Shown: in pieces, positions 33,601-45,492 of the stretch
How the letters are laid out: the number at the start of each line of letters is the position of its first letter
Numbering within the stretch: the stretch's first letter is position 1
Source: Tetrastigma voinierianum
Taxonomy: Eukaryota; Streptophyta; Magnoliopsida; Vitales; Vitaceae
Assembly (NCBI GenBank): GCA_016808115.1
Contig: JAEQBH010000288.1
Span: forward strand, 62,001-126,000
Length of the DNA: 64,000 nt
Direction: 5' to 3'
Notes under the pieces: generated by a model
The model's database searches: none
What the model was told of the DNA's origin: nothing
The model's input: the letters and a program-made list of their open reading frames with translations, nothing else
Made by a program: the position numbers and the translations under genes

Positions 33601-35221
33601 ATGCAACATTGGGATAGGAACACTACAGGCAGGCTAGAGAGAACCAGTGCTCCACAAGAACAGGGGTGTGAAGTCAGTTTACATAGTGATCAGATGGAGC
33701 CTCCACCTGAGGAGCAACAAAGTCAGCAGGGAATACCAAGAAACCCCAATGCCTACATGTCAATAAGGGACCATATAGGCAGAACTGCAGGCAGAGTTTT
33801 TGAAAAAGTTCTTCAGTGCACACAGGACCAATAATTTGAAGAGGCAAATTTATACATTTGTAGCCCATGATAATGAGAAGTTCTACCAATGTTGGGAGAG
33901 ATATATGGAAACCATCAGTGCATGCCCACACCATGGCTTTGATACATGGATGTTGGTCAACCACTTCTATGATGGAATGTCTTCTACCATGAAGCAATTA
34001 TTGGAGACCATGTGTGGAGAGGACTTTCTGAGCAAGAATCCAGACGAAGCCATGGACTTCCTCAACTATGTAGCCGAACCTCCAAGCCAGGATGAGCCAA
34101 ATCCTAGGGAGATGATGCAGACAGGCCACCAATTAAATCAAAGTAGGAGGCATGTACTCGCTCTCAGAGGACATGGAGATGAAAGCAAAGCTGTCCACCT
34201 TGGCAAGGAGGTTGGAAGAACTTGAAATGAGGAATCAGCATGAGGTACAAGCAGTGATTGGGGCATCCACGCCTAACCAACCATGCTTCAATCTGTCAGT
34301 CCACTGAGCACCAAGGAGAGTAGTGCCCAAATGTTCCTTCAATAAGGGACTTTGTGGCTGAACAAGACAATGCAGTGGGCCAATACAAGCCACCAGCCAC
34401 AACCCCAACTGAAGGAACCACCTAAACCTCTCATAGAAGCCAAAACCTCCTCCCTATATGCCTCTTGCTGCACAACAGCAACATGGGTCCTCAGCCCAGC
34501 CACAGCCTCCACCATCTTCATCTCTAGTTGAACAAGCTATTATGAACTTGAGCAAGGTGGTGGGTAACTTTGTGGAGGAACAAAAGGCAATGAATGCCCA
34601 GGCCAATCAAAGAATTGACACTAAGTGAAAAGCACACCACCAAGAAAATGAGCAACCTACACTCGAAATTTCTCAAAGCATGATGTACCCAAGCAAGATG
34701 AAATTTCCCAAAATATGACAACCCGCAAGATTCAATCTCAAGACTATCTAACCAGCAAGAAAGTGTGAAAAGGGGAAATTCTCTCGTGACACAACCAAAT
34801 CCTGGGACTGCATGAGTCGAGCTCCTCCAAAGGAGCCAAATTCTAGGATGGACGGTTAAGGCAATCATCACATTGAGAAGTGGCAAAGAGCCTGCCAACC
34901 AGCACTCTGTGCCAAATAAACAAGTGCCAAGAAGCTAAAGAAACTGAACCAGAGGAGGTGGTGATCAAGCGTAATGCAGTGAAAAATAGCACACCCCCAC
35001 CTTTTCCTAAAGCACTAAAAGCTAAAAAGATTAATCAGGCTGAAATGTTAGAAGTGTTGAGACAAGTAAAGTTCAACATCCCCCTGCTTGACATGATCAA
35101 ACAAGTCCCCACCTATGCAAAAGTTTTGAAGGACTTGTGTACAGTGAAAAGATGGCTGAATGTTGACAAGAAGGCCTTCCTGACTGAACAAGTCAGTGCT
35201 ATATCCAATGCAAGACTCTAG
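33601..35221 (+). pseudogene. gag: B gag pseudogene
   Basis: A first open stretch from 33601 (MQHWDRNTTG) holds a glutamine-rich N terminus. The Gag core follows from 33800: KKFFSAHRTNNLKRQIYTF, EKFYQCWERYMETISACPHH, TWMLVNHFYDGMSSTMKQLL and DFLSKNPDEAMDFLNYVAE, the retrotransposon Gag domain in order. The N-terminal core before it appears deleted, and the frame shifts at 33790-33830. The C-terminal part to 35221 includes LRQVKFNIPLLDMIKQVPTY and YAKVLKDLCTVKR, the gag-protease junction of Athila relatives. No zinc knuckle is seen. Confidence 0.85.
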
Positions 35222-35640
35222 TGAAGTATGTGCAAGATTCGTCATCGAACCATCTCTATAATATCGAGGCACTTGCAGAAAATACACGCACTGGTGCAAG
35301 TGTGAATCTCCTCCCCTATTCGATGTACAACCAAATTTCGGTTGGGGTGAACTAAAGCCCACCTCCATCAAGAATCGTTTCGCAGATAGATCAATCAAGA
35401 TACTAAAGGGGATAAAGGGAAGATGTCCAATATTGCAGGACAAATTCTACTATCCAGTAGATTTTGTTGTACTTGGCATAGAACCAGCAACAGTAGGGGC
35501 CAATTATGTACCTATCATCTTGGGGAGACCATTCTTTGCCACTTCCAATGTGATTATCAACTGCCAAAATGGTGTTATGTAACTCACCTTCGGAACCATG
35601 ACCCTAAAACTTAACATCTTCCACTGAGTATGTGCCATTA
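35222..35640 (+). pseudogene. B protease pseudogene
   Basis: In two frames: GASVNLLPYSMYNQISVG (the stretch after the active-site aspartate) and a decayed PIILGRPFF-like motif near 35510 (TTGGGGAGACCATTCTTTG). The catalytic aspartate codon itself is not readable. Position between gag and RT supports the call. Confidence 0.68.
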
Positions 35641-36004
35641 CGTCACAATGGAAGATACCTAGAAGAAGTTTGCATCATCAGACACAATCCTCGAGGAACA
35701 AAGCAATCCAAGGGATGCAGGATGTGCTAACTGAAGAATTGGCTGAATATTCATAAGGGCAGCAGGAAGCCCAGGACATGAAACTTGTGCAGGGGCACTG
35801 GAGAAAAAAAATAAGAAATTTTGCCTTTGATGATTGAGGAAGTAATAAGGAGTCTTTAAATCGAGCTAAACCTTGCCTGCGGAGTTGAAATATGCCTATT
35901 TGGAAGAGAAGGAGGAGTGTCCAGTTGTCATTTCATCCCCTCGTCAAAGACTTCACAGAAGGTAGCCTACCGCACATCCTCGTGGAGAACAAGCAAGCCC
36001 TGGG

Positions 36005-36960
36005 GTGGTGGAAGATTACCGATCCGGGAAGGGTATTAGCCTAGAAGTTTGCACCCATCACATCTACCTAGAGGAGGAGGCAAAGTCAATAAGGCAGCCA
36101 CAGAGAAGACTGAACCCACATATGCAAGAAGTGGTTAGGGCAAAAGTCCTAAAGCTGCTACAGGCTGGTATCATCTACCCCATATCGATAAAGACTCAGG
36201 CAGTCCAACCTAGGTGGTGCCTAAGAAATCGAGGGTAACCACGGCATAACGAAAAAGGAGAGGAGATGCCCACCCTACCACCCGCCCGGAGAAAGTGTGG
36301 CATGTACTGATTATAAAATGCCAAATAAAGTGATTAAGGATGGATCACTTCCCCACCGCTCATGGATTAGCTTCTTGAGAGGATTTCGTCACTTTCTTCA
36401 TCAAGCTCGATGGGCTATTCAGATACTTTCAAATTGAAATTAAGGTGTACATCAGTAGTAAAGACCACCTCTTCACATGCCCATTTACATGCATGTAAGA
36501 ATGCCCTTTGGCCTGTGTAATGCCCCTGCCACATTTCGTAGATGTATGCTCAATATTTTCAGTGATTTGGTAGAGCGATTATGGAGTTTACATGGATGAC
36601 ATTACAAACCTATGGAGGGAGCTTTTGAAGAATGCCTAATCAACTGGAACCATCCCGCATAGGTGCATAGAGAAAACCCGGCACCGAACTCGAAAAAGTC
36701 ATTTTCCTGGGCTGCCAGGAATTGTACTGGGCATATTATTTCAAAAAAGGATCAAGGATAAGGCAAAATCGACTTAATTTAAATCGCTCTCCCCACAAAA
36801 TGTCAAGACTGTGAGGCAATTCTTGGGACATGCAGGGTTCTAAGGGAGGTTCATCATATACTTCTTAAAAACTGCCAAGCCTCTCTACAAACTGCTGGAA
36901 AAATATGCCAAATTTATTTGGGATGCAGCCTGCCAAAAGAGCTTTGAGGAGCTTAAAGCC
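36005..36960 (+). pseudogene. pol: B reverse transcriptase pseudogene
   Basis: It opens MVEDYRSGKGISLEVCTHHI and RQPQRRLNPHMQEVVRAKVL, with the KLLQAGIIYPIS segment. After 36238 it decays into short frames. Traces remain of the YRK box, of MPFGLCNAPATF at 36498-36535 and of the catalytic YMDD box (TACATGGATGAC at 36591). Numerous small indels. Confidence 0.82.
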
Positions 36961-36999
36961 TTTTTTACCAATGCACCAATAGTGAGAGCCCCTAACTAG

Positions 37000-37320
37000 C
37001 AGTTACCCTTCGAGGTGATGTGCGATGCAAGCGATCTAGCCCTTGGAGCAGTTCTTGGACAAAGGGAAGGAGGAAAGCCTTATGTGGTCTATTATGCGAG
37101 CAAGACACTGAATGAGGCACAAAGGAATTACACAACCATAGAAAAGGAGCTATTGACAATGGTCTATGACTTAGACAAATTTCGAGCTTATTTCATTGGG
37201 TCAGACATAATAATATTCACAGATCATTCAGCCTTGAAATGCCTGCTCACCAAACAAAATGCTAAGGCTAGGCTTATCAGATGGGTTCTCCTGCTGCAAG
37301 AGTTCAACCTGTAAATCAAG
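37000..37320 (+). pseudogene. pol: B RNase H domain
   Basis: An open frame with MMCDASDLALGAVLGQREGG (first catalytic aspartate), YYASKTLNEAQRNYTTIEKE, FTDHSALKCLLTKQ and RLIRWVLLLQEFN. It is the best-preserved block before integrase and ends at a stop at 37312. Confidence 0.9.
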
Positions 37321-37932
37321 GATAAAAAGGGTGAAACGCTGTTGCTCATCACCTATCGATTAACAATCGCGACACAACACTCACAACCCTCCAATCATGA
37401 TGAGTTCTTTGAGGAGCCACCGCTCCCCGGTCGAAGCGCACCCGTACGCCCACATTGCAAATTACTTGGCTACAGGGGAGCTACCAACAGATTGGAAAGC
37501 ACAAGACAAGAAATTCTTCTTCACAAAAATTCACTCCTATTATTAGGAAGAACCCTTCTTGTACAAATACTGTGTTGATCAGATAATCAGGAGGTGTGTG
37601 CCTGAAGTAGAGCAATAGGGAATAATCAGCCACTGCCATGAGAATGCATGTGGAGGCCATTTTGCTTCCCAGAAAACTGCCAGAAGGTGTCAGAGTCCGA
37701 TTCCACTGGCCCTCTCTTTCAAGGATACCCATACTCAGCAAGGAATGTGACAAATGCCAAAGGTTGGGAAAATTCTCACACATGATGCCTTTAAACTCGA
37801 TTTTTGGTAGTTGATCTTTCAACGTATGGGATCGATTTATGGGACCGTTGCTCTCTTCCCTAGATACCTCAAGACATGGAGCGACTATGTGTCCGCTGGT
37901 TAGCGCTTGCAGTGGCAGCGTAGCACCATAAG
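37321..37932 (+). pseudogene. pol: B integrase zinc finger and core start
   Basis: Decayed link, then HCHENACGGHFASQKTARR near 37631 and a KCQRLGK-like cysteine pair near 37750, the HHCC finger. A WDRFMG segment near 37825 marks the first core aspartate. Frameshifts separate the pieces. Confidence 0.75.
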
Positions 37933-38625
37933 GTGGTAGTACTGAAATTCTTAAAGGAAAACATACTCTCCAGATTTGGGGTCCCCAAAGCCATAATTAA
38001 TGATGGAGGCCCGCATTTCCTGGCAACAACCTTTGAGAGCCTCCCCACTAAGCATGGTGTCAAGCACAAGCAGCTTCACCCCACACCACCCCTGCACTCA
38101 AAGGGCTGTGCCGAGCTAGCTAATAGAGATATCAAGACAATATTGATGAAAGTGGTGAACTCTAACCGAAAGGATTGGTCTCTCAAGATGCTGGACTCTT
38201 TGTGGGCATACAGAACAGCCTACAAGACCATTTTGGGCATGTCTCCTTATCGCCTAGTTTATGGTAAAGCATGTCACCTGCCTGTGGAGATTGAGTATAA
38301 GGCATGGTGGGAAGTGAAGAAATTGAACCTAGATATGGACAGAGCTGGTCTCAATAGGCTCCTCGATATTAACGAGCTAGAAGAACTGAGGAATGATGCC
38401 TACTTCAACTCAAAAATTGCAAAAGATAAGCTGAAGAGGTGGCATGATCAACTAATAGCTCGCAAACATTTCAAACAAGGAGACCAAGTGTTGCTATATG
38501 ACTCCAAGCTCCAGCTCTTTCCTGGCAAGCTAAATCAAGATGGACTGGCCCATTCACCGTCTAGGAGGTCTATCCCAATGGATCAGTGGACCTGTTCAAC
38601 CCCAAAGACTACACATTCATATTAA
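37933..38625 (+). CDS. pol: B integrase core and C-terminal, open 230-codon frame
   Basis: The longest open frame in the window. FLKENILSRFGVPKAIINDG carries the second catalytic aspartate, and CAELANRDIKTILMKVVNSN the catalytic glutamate. DSLWAYRTAYKTILGMSPYR, VYGKACHLPVEIEYKAWW and KRWHDQLIARKHFKQGDQVL lead into a C-terminal region (LQLFPGKL). The first catalytic aspartate is upstream in another frame, so the protein is not complete. No chromodomain. Confidence 0.85.
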   Translation: MVVLKFLKENILSRFGVPKAIINDGGPHFLATTFESLPTKHGVKHKQLHPTPPLHSKGCAELANRDIKTILMKVVNSNRKDWSLKMLDSLWAYRTAYKTILGMSPYRLVYGKACHLPVEIEYKAWWEVKKLNLDMDRAGLNRLLDINELEELRNDAYFNSKIAKDKLKRWHDQLIARKHFKQGDQVLLYDSKLQLFPGKLNQDGLAHSPSRRSIPMDQWTCSTPKTTHSY

Positions 38626-39097
38626 TGGGCAAAGGCTGAAGCTGCTATCCAAGTAACACTTAACCGACGCGAGGAGATCCTCCTCAATTTCTCCATGATT
38701 GCCAAAACTGCTCTTGATGCAAAGTGGCTTCGCATTATTCTAAGCCCTAAAATTTTGTTGCTGAAATTTTCGCTTTTACTCTCAGCTTGTTTTTAGATTT
38801 TCTTGCTTTTTTGCTCCTTTTTTCTTTTGAAATTTTTTTCTCATTTGCAAGTTTGTTTTCACAATTTTAGGTCTTCAAGCTATGTGTGTCATATAATGGG
38901 TGTTCTTTTTCGCTGAAATTTTCCAGTTGCGAAATTTTTGTAACTCCGTGGTGAATTTCAAGAACTGGTTAACTCACGGTCACGTGAACCCTTCTGCTTC
39001 CCGCGTGACCCACCACTAAATCTTTTTTCTTTTTCCTCGAAGTAGCCACAAATAGCACTTAAGGCCACACTGGTCAAGACCTTCATTCGGGCCCCTT
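38626..39097 (+). other. B spacer with decayed palindrome
   Basis: Noncoding stretch between integrase and the env-like ORF. It contains GAAATTTTCGC (38764), GAAATTTTCC and GTTGCGAAATTTTTGTAAC at 38928-38946, the last an imperfect dyad with the same arms as the B LTR palindrome. A TATA box follows 150 bp on. Confidence 0.6.
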
Positions 39098-39106
39098 TAT
39101 AAAACC
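39095..39106 (+). promoter_or_regulatory. Candidate internal TATA box of B
   Basis: CTTTATAAAACC, 74-85 bases before the ATG of the env-like ORF, followed by a CT-rich leader (CTTATCTTCTTTCCTTTC). Spacing to the upstream dyad is like that in the B LTR. Confidence 0.5.
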
Positions 39107-39179
39107 CTTATCTTCTTTCCTTTCATTTCACATCCCGCTTCCACCCCGAAGCCCCTCCATTTCTTCCTCTAGATCTAGA

Positions 39180-40743
39180 ATGGTAAAGACCCACAGAGAC
39201 GCTTGTCGGCCTGTGCGCTGCCCCTCTCCCACGGCGCCCAACCCAACCAAGCCCCGTCGCCGCCACGCTCCAACCGCTGCTCCCGTCGTCGTGATCGCCC
39301 CCGCCGCCACCTGGGGGCAAGACGCCAGGCCCTCCCATCGCACCCGCCTCCCATCCCCCTGGTGCTGCTGCCCCTACCCCAAGGAGATACCACACTCTGC
39401 CGCCCTGACTCCACCCTCTCCGCCTCACATCCTAAAGCATCTCGAGGGCTCCCACTGCCTAAGAGGGCCCGAATCTCGAGCCCAGAGTCCTCTAGCCCAG
39501 CCTCCTGAGCCACGCCGCCAATCCCATAAGGCCTTGCCGGGAGCCCCTCCGGACTTGTCTCGCCATCATCCAAATGACCACTCTTCCACTGCAACCCTAT
39601 TCCAGGGAATGTTGATTGCAGTGAGAGGGACCTGCATGATGAGGTTTATTATGATCTTCCATCCTTTTCCAAAGACCCGGAGCTCTGAGACTCGATGCTC
39701 CTAGTGCAGAGGTACTCCTTGGAGCCGTTCATGACACCCCGTCGGTTTTTCTATCCTCGGGTGGTCATCGTGTTCTACCACACGATGACATCTAGGCACG
39801 AGTCCGACCCGATCCGCTTCTTCATTTCTCCACTGACGGGCCGGTCCTGATATTTAGTGGCCTCGTACATCGCAGTACATCCAATCTTCCGAAGGGTCCT
39901 CGCCAACTCGACCGCTTATAGGTAGCGGCCCCATCCCTCGCCCAGGAAGATGGTCCGTCTTCTTTCCGGGGACACTACCGTTGAGACGATTCTGCCTCGT
40001 AAGGTAGCTCCCCGCCGCTGCATGCGCTCTTATAGATCACATTCATTGTCTAATCTTTTCCCGCTCCAACATAGGTCAGAGGAGAGTGAGCCATCTTGAG
40101 GCTCCTATATCGTATCTCGAAGGCTTCGTTCAAATTTCAATGAATTTATTATGATTTCCTTGTTCTATTTCAAGGACAAGGTCCATCGCAAGAGTCTACC
40201 TCAAGCTGAGTCCACGCCTCTCTTATTCCCGAGACTTTTATGCTAGGTGCTTGAGCATATCGACTCCGACGAGCCTAGATCGAGCGCCCGCAGACCGTGA
40301 GGCCATCCTACCGCCGACGGCAAGGCGCCTTATGCCTCGCTCTTATCACCTTCCGCCTCCGGGCCCAACCGACTGCTGATATTCCTACGGAGGAGCAGCC
40401 CCCTCCAGTGGAGCATATTGGGGAGCCTCAGGCTCCGGCACCCTTAGTTCCCAGATTCCTCCGCTCCGCTTCCTCAAGCTCCGCCGCCCCACCGTCTTCA
40501 GCCCCCCGCCCCGCATCGCCCTACGCAGACGCCGCTAAGTGTCGAGCCTCTTCCGCACCACCCCTCCGCAAAGATCACTATTTCCACCCGGGACATTCTG
40601 ACCATCATGGATGCAGTCCACACGTTCTCCTCTACATCAACATCATTTCTGAATGCCCATGCAAATTCTCACGCATGTGATGACTTAATCGAGGTCGCCA
40701 TGGCCTGCACTCGCCGCCATATACTAGTGCTTAATCGCCATCC
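39180..40743 (+). pseudogene. B env-like ORF, first part
   Basis: Downstream ORF of the Athila plan. It starts at ATG 39180 (MVKTHRDACRPVRCPSPTAP) with a proline/serine-rich N terminus. The conserved core follows in other frames: EPFMTPRRFFYPRVVIVFYH near 39720-39782, HESDPIRFFISPLTGR, then a KDKVHRKSLPQAESTPLLFP segment near 40170 that F also carries in related form. GC-rich, CpG-rich. C interrupts it at 40743; the tail resumes at 46743. Function unknown; called env-like only by position. Confidence 0.72.
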
Positions 40744-42040
40744 CGATTAGTGCTCAAAGAGTTATTTTGAACCCTATTTATTATAGGTTTTGAGTGCTTT
40801 TGTGTACTAATCATTCTAATTAACCCGATTTGTACATTAAGGTCCCTACTATTCTATCGGACGTGATTTTGGTGGCAAATTTCGCGCTTTTGCGAGCTAA
40901 TTATGCCAAAATTGTTGAGTCGATCCAAGCACAAAGAATTCGAGTCAAACTCATCGTTGCAAATCAGATCCCAAAAGGAAATAAGAGCAAAAAGTGAAGA
41001 AAAATGAAGCATTGCGAAATTTGGTTCCTCGCAAAGATCGTTCACGCCTCCAAAGACTGCTCATCATGCAAATTTCGTTCTCCTTGTATTTCACGCTTTT
41101 GTTGTTTTTGTTACAATTTTTTATTTCTTCCCATTTTGTCCTTGTAATAGCTTTTAGTTTCAGTTTTTTTGGTAATTTCATATACACGAAGCACCTATAT
41201 AAGGCTCAGTCTGTACAAAATTGCAATCACTTCACGTCGGCAATATAGAGAGGGGCGACAGTTTCGTCGCTCCTTCTTCCTTTTCCCATTTTCTTTCATT
41301 TTCTCTCCCTTTCTCGGCTACCAAACACTCCTATGAGGATGACAACTCAGAGGATGCTTGGCTAGACCTCTTCTCCCAGAAGGGTCATTGCCAGGATTTG
41401 AGGTAAACCGACGGGGTCCTCTCGTTTTTAACGAGGCATTTATTTTCATTTATGTTCCTATTTCTCACTTAGATTAACCTCTTCAGATGTGCCTTCTTTG
41501 ATCGCAAGATTTTGACATCTTAGGGTTCAATGGATGCTTATTGCTAGATCCACTGAGATTCATTAGTTGCTTTCTATTTATCACTGTGAGGTAGATCATG
41601 GAGGCACGTTTTCATTGTCTGGGAGCATTAATGTTCAATAAATGCTGTTTTTCAAAAGGGAAAATCTATCAGTTTAGTTTTAAAGATAAATGAAGATCCA
41701 AAGCCTGGGAAATGATATATGTCATCCTCCCTAACGAGAGGAAAGACCCGAGACATGGTTTGTTGCCTTAAAACCCTAAACCAGAGGCCCGACACTTCAA
41801 GGGGTTCTATTTTACATTTTTTTTCTTATTTTAATTTCAGCTTGCAAACAACCAACCCCCTGTTTTTACAAAACCTAAAAAATCCAAATTGAAATTCACC
41901 AGTTTCAATCAACTGTGAGTCATTTGTACGAATAAAACTCATCCCTGAGTTCGACCCTAGACCATTATACTTCAGTAGCTTTGCTACGGCAGATTGCGAT
42001 ATAAATATTGTTGATCCCAATCCTATTACGACACGAATCA
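40744..42040 (+). repeat. C 5' LTR
   Basis: CGATTAGTGCTC (first base T to C) to CACGAATCA. TATA box at 41196-41203; upstream dyad reduced to GCATTGCGAAATTTGG at 41011. Confidence 0.9.
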
Positions 42041-42042
42041 AA

Positions 42043-42060
42043 TGGCGCCGCTGTTTCAGA
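42043..42060 (+). promoter_or_regulatory. C primer binding site, tRNA-Asp type
   Basis: TGGCGCCGCTGTTTCAGA after the LTR end and two As, matching the B site in its first 12 bases. Confidence 0.78.
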
Positions 42061-42359
42061 TGGTGCTTCATGCGACTGATGACCTGTTGAACACTTGTGA
42101 TCTTCATCACTAGTTCTCGTGGAATTTTTCTCTTTGTATATTATTATCTTTAGTGTTTTCAAAGTGTGCTTAATTTTGTTTTTAGCTAACTTTACCCTTT
42201 TTTGGTAGAGTTTTTTTTTTTTTTTCCTTTGTTCGTGCTGCTTTGTTCTTGTTGTAGTTCACTCAGCGGATAGAGTTTAATCAAGGTTGAATTTGAACCC
42301 AATGGAAGAGGGACAAAGACGGGGTCAAAGATGTGGCAAGGGGTAACCCTAGTATATGT

Positions 42360-42960
42360 CCATGAGGGATTACAAACCACCATGGCAAAGTCAAGAATCA
42401 GTGAGAGGAATCCAAAATGAATATAGTCCATGAGGGACTATGTGTCTCAATGGATGAGTTCACTATATGGTAGTACTTATAACCATAGTTCCACAAGATG
42501 CACCTCCCGAACCTCCATATTATGCTCAACTCAATACTCAGCCAATTACGCTAATCCCTCCATTTGAATGCCAATCGCATTTCGACCTTACTCGATAGCG
42601 GGTGACTTCTCAGGCGCAGCAGCATATGATTAATGCCCATTCGAATCTAGAGAATTGTCACCGGTGGGAAGATTAACGGAACAAGAAATTAGATGGGCTG
42701 AAAAATGACTTTGAGCATGGGTAAATGGGACAACCTGCAAGTGACTCCATTGAAAACTCAATCATCAAAGAAGAATGTCCACCGTGAGGAAAGAGTGCCA
42801 AACCGACACCATGGGAGAGGAGCAAGGTCAACAATGCCTTACACCAGAGGTTTATAGAGGATTTTATTGAATTGTCTCAAGATTGTCAACTCATATGTGT
42901 GGGATGCTAGCTCTTTCCAAGGGAGAACCAAGAAGAAATCTTTCCCTTATAATCGAGGAG
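42360..42960 (+). pseudogene. gag: C gag C-terminal remnant
   Basis: Equivalent of the E remnant at 13604-14037: CAACTCAATACTCAGCC-type linker, then the coiled-coil segment around 42640-42800 (frames read KLDGLKNDFEH-like with breaks). Homology to E is visible at the DNA level. Not translatable in one frame. Confidence 0.55.
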
Positions 42961-43017
42961 GGAAGTGAAAAGAAGCAATGATGAGCCCAAAAACATGTTC
43001 TCAACCATTTCATTTAA

Positions 43018-43345
43018 TTGAACCCACCGCAATGCCTGTGCCACCTACAACCCACTCCGCCGCAGCACTCTATCCTAAAACCATTGCATATCCTGAAAGA
43101 TACCAAATACGGGGCCACACACCCGAGAGAACTGGTACCACAAAGGCCACCCACTTCCATGCGCCTCGCCCAAACTCAAGACATTAGTGGCCACTGTAAG
43201 AGCCTTTGCCACTACATCCAAGACATTAGCAGCCTCTCACATTGCATGGCATAGTGGATGGTTCGGGTGCCGGTTCGGATTTGGAGCACCTGAACCTCGG
43301 CATTTCTAAGCTCCACCCAGCCTCAGTGACCACCGTACAAGACTC
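43018..43345 (+). pseudogene. C copy of the E-type small ORF
   Basis: Broken counterpart of the E ORF at 13162-13410, recognised by CCACTGTAAGAGCC/CACTACATCCAAGACATTAG and the CATTGCATGGCATAGTGGATGG phrase shared with E. Frames shift at least twice. Family not recognised. Confidence 0.5.
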
Positions 43346-43619
43346 CGAGTTAATTGGTTTAAGTGAACAAAGTCTACTCATTTTTGTTTTGATTTTTCTT
43401 ATTTTATTTTGTTTTATTTTTAGTTTAGTTTTATTTCTTTAATTTTTCTTTTTTGATTCTAATTCTTTTAAATTAACTTTATGTTCTAGTTTCATTTTCA
43501 CTCTTCTGTAATTTTCTTAATTTTCAGACACTTTTTGCACTGAGTGAAAATTTTTGAAGTATAAGACAGAGTGCTTATGAGCAAGAAGCAGACAGGACAA
43601 TTTCAAGATATAGCTTAAA

Positions 43620-44060
43620 ATTCCATAATAGCTAAAATTACATTATAGCTAAAATTATATAGCTAAAATTTTGCTATTATAGCGGGGGCCAATAGCGAAA
43701 TTTTCAATAATAGCTTAAATTCCTTAATATTATTAAATTTTCGCACACACAAATTTTCTTAATATTAGCAGCTGCAATTTCGCTATGTAGCTTAAATTGT
43801 CATGACTGAAGGTTCTCATAGAAGATAAATTTTGAACAATGAAGTAAAAAAAAAGTATATTTTATTTTATATTTATCAAAAAATTTATTTTTATTATTTT
43901 ATTTTATTTTATAAAAAAAATTATTATTTTTTTAATTAATTATTTTATTTTATTTAAAAAAAAATTCGCAATTATAGCGAAATTTTCGCTATGTGAAAAT
44001 TTTCCCTACATAGCGAAATTTCGCTATGCTAGCGAAATTTTCTCTATATAGCGAAATTTT
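43620..44060. repeat. TAGCGAAATTTCGCTA cluster inside C
   Basis: A cluster of the family word in all stages of decay, with the perfect 20-bp CATAGCGAAATTTCGCTATG at 44009-44028 and GCGAAATTTTTCGC at 44051. It lies between the gag remnant and the 3' block. An AT-rich run at 43850-43960 interrupts it. Confidence 0.9.
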
Positions 44061-44839
44061 TCGCTACTCTCCCTTGTTTTGCCTCCTGATTTTGTTTCAC
44101 CCATAACTTTTTCATCCAAACTCCGTTTTAGGTGGTTTTGGTACCGTTGGAAAGCTTAGAGAGTGTAAAATCCAGATATAGCTAGAAATAACACTTTTGA
44201 AATTATTATGAAGGTATAATTTTGAAAATGCTCCAACTGGTCACTTTTTTCCTCTCTTTTCTTCTCCTAACTTGTTTATTTGAAGCCCAAACGAAGTGAA
44301 TAAGGTGTCAATGGAAAGCTTGCAAAGTCTCCTATCCAACAACGATCACATCTCATCAAGGAGGTAACACTTTCCCTAATCCTTCCAATCCGAGCCCCAT
44401 CATGGACAATGAGACATTTCGTCAGGAGAGCAGCGAAGAAAGTGGCTTTTGCATTTTTGTTTTTGTTGATTATTTTGAGCAAGCCCATTTTGTGATGTTC
44501 GGGCTGACTTGCTGGTTTTCCTTTTCATGAAGTCATATAATTATACAACTTATTTTTTCAAAATCGCAGACCCATTTTTTGTGTTCGTTTAACTGCAATG
44601 GAAAAATTGGAAACTTTGTCCAATTTCATTGATGTTAGATTGGTTCATGCCCGGCCGAGTGGATAATAAGTCAACCGTTGTCGTTTCGACCATTTTTCTT
44701 TCCACCTTTAGCTGAATCACACACTGCACACGTTTCTTCAATGACTAAAACTCCGCTCTAGCCTCCTAAGCCTTGCAATAACTCACCCTAGTTTCGCTGA
44801 CCAATCTTTAATAGCCATGACCTCATGTAACAGAAGGCC

Positions 44840-45170
44840 AATGTGTCTTCCAAAAGAAAAGAAAGAAAAAGAAGAAAAATTGCAACGCTTGGCCTTGAAA
44901 CCCGAGCACGGTCCGAGGGCATGGCGAAAGCCTTATTCTGGGTGGTCCTAAGCCAATCGGGCCGGGAGCCACCAACTTAGTGTCTCGCTACACAGCGACT
45001 GCGATTTAGCGAGTCAGAGGCCGGAGGCCTAAATCATCTGTCCCGGGTGAAACCTATAGAGTTTGTGGTCGAAAGATTCTCATGACTTGATGCCCTAAAC
45101 CTTCACTGGTTGGGAGTCACGCTTAACTCGTTACACGGACTTTGGTAGTCGAACCTCAAGACGCAATCCT
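44840..45170 (+). repeat. Conserved 3' noncoding block, C
   Basis: GAAAAGAAAGAAAAAG tract, CTTGAAACCCGAGCACGGTC, a stem CTCGCTA (44984-44990) with TAGCGAG (45007-45013), TGATGCCCTAAACC...GGTTGGGAGTCA, and GTTACACGGACTTTGGT. The same parts occur in order in B, E and F. Confidence 0.85.
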
Positions 45171-45492
45171 ACAACACAAAAGAGTTTGTAAACAAAAGTG
45201 GGTCCCGATCTATTTAGGTTGGTTAGTGTCCTGGTGGTAGCAAGAATCGGTTGGGGGAGGGAGAAAAAGTGCAATAGCAGCTTTAGCGCTTGATACTCAA
45301 TTTTGTGTATATATCTATTCTTCGAGATAGTTACTGGGCAAGGCTTTGATGATTCTGCATTAGGGTTGTGCATTACTCATTCAAGCAACCTTTTGAAATA
45401 CCATTTGTGAACATTATTTAGTTATCATTTCAGAGGCTCTCTCTTTATTTCTTTCTTCATCGCTATGGGACCGGCAATGTGTAGGCTGGGTG

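Noticed and set aside
39180..39594. Minus-strand and alternate-frame ORFs in the GC-rich start of the B env-like ORF
   Set aside because: Shadows of the sense frame from 39180 in high-GC DNA.
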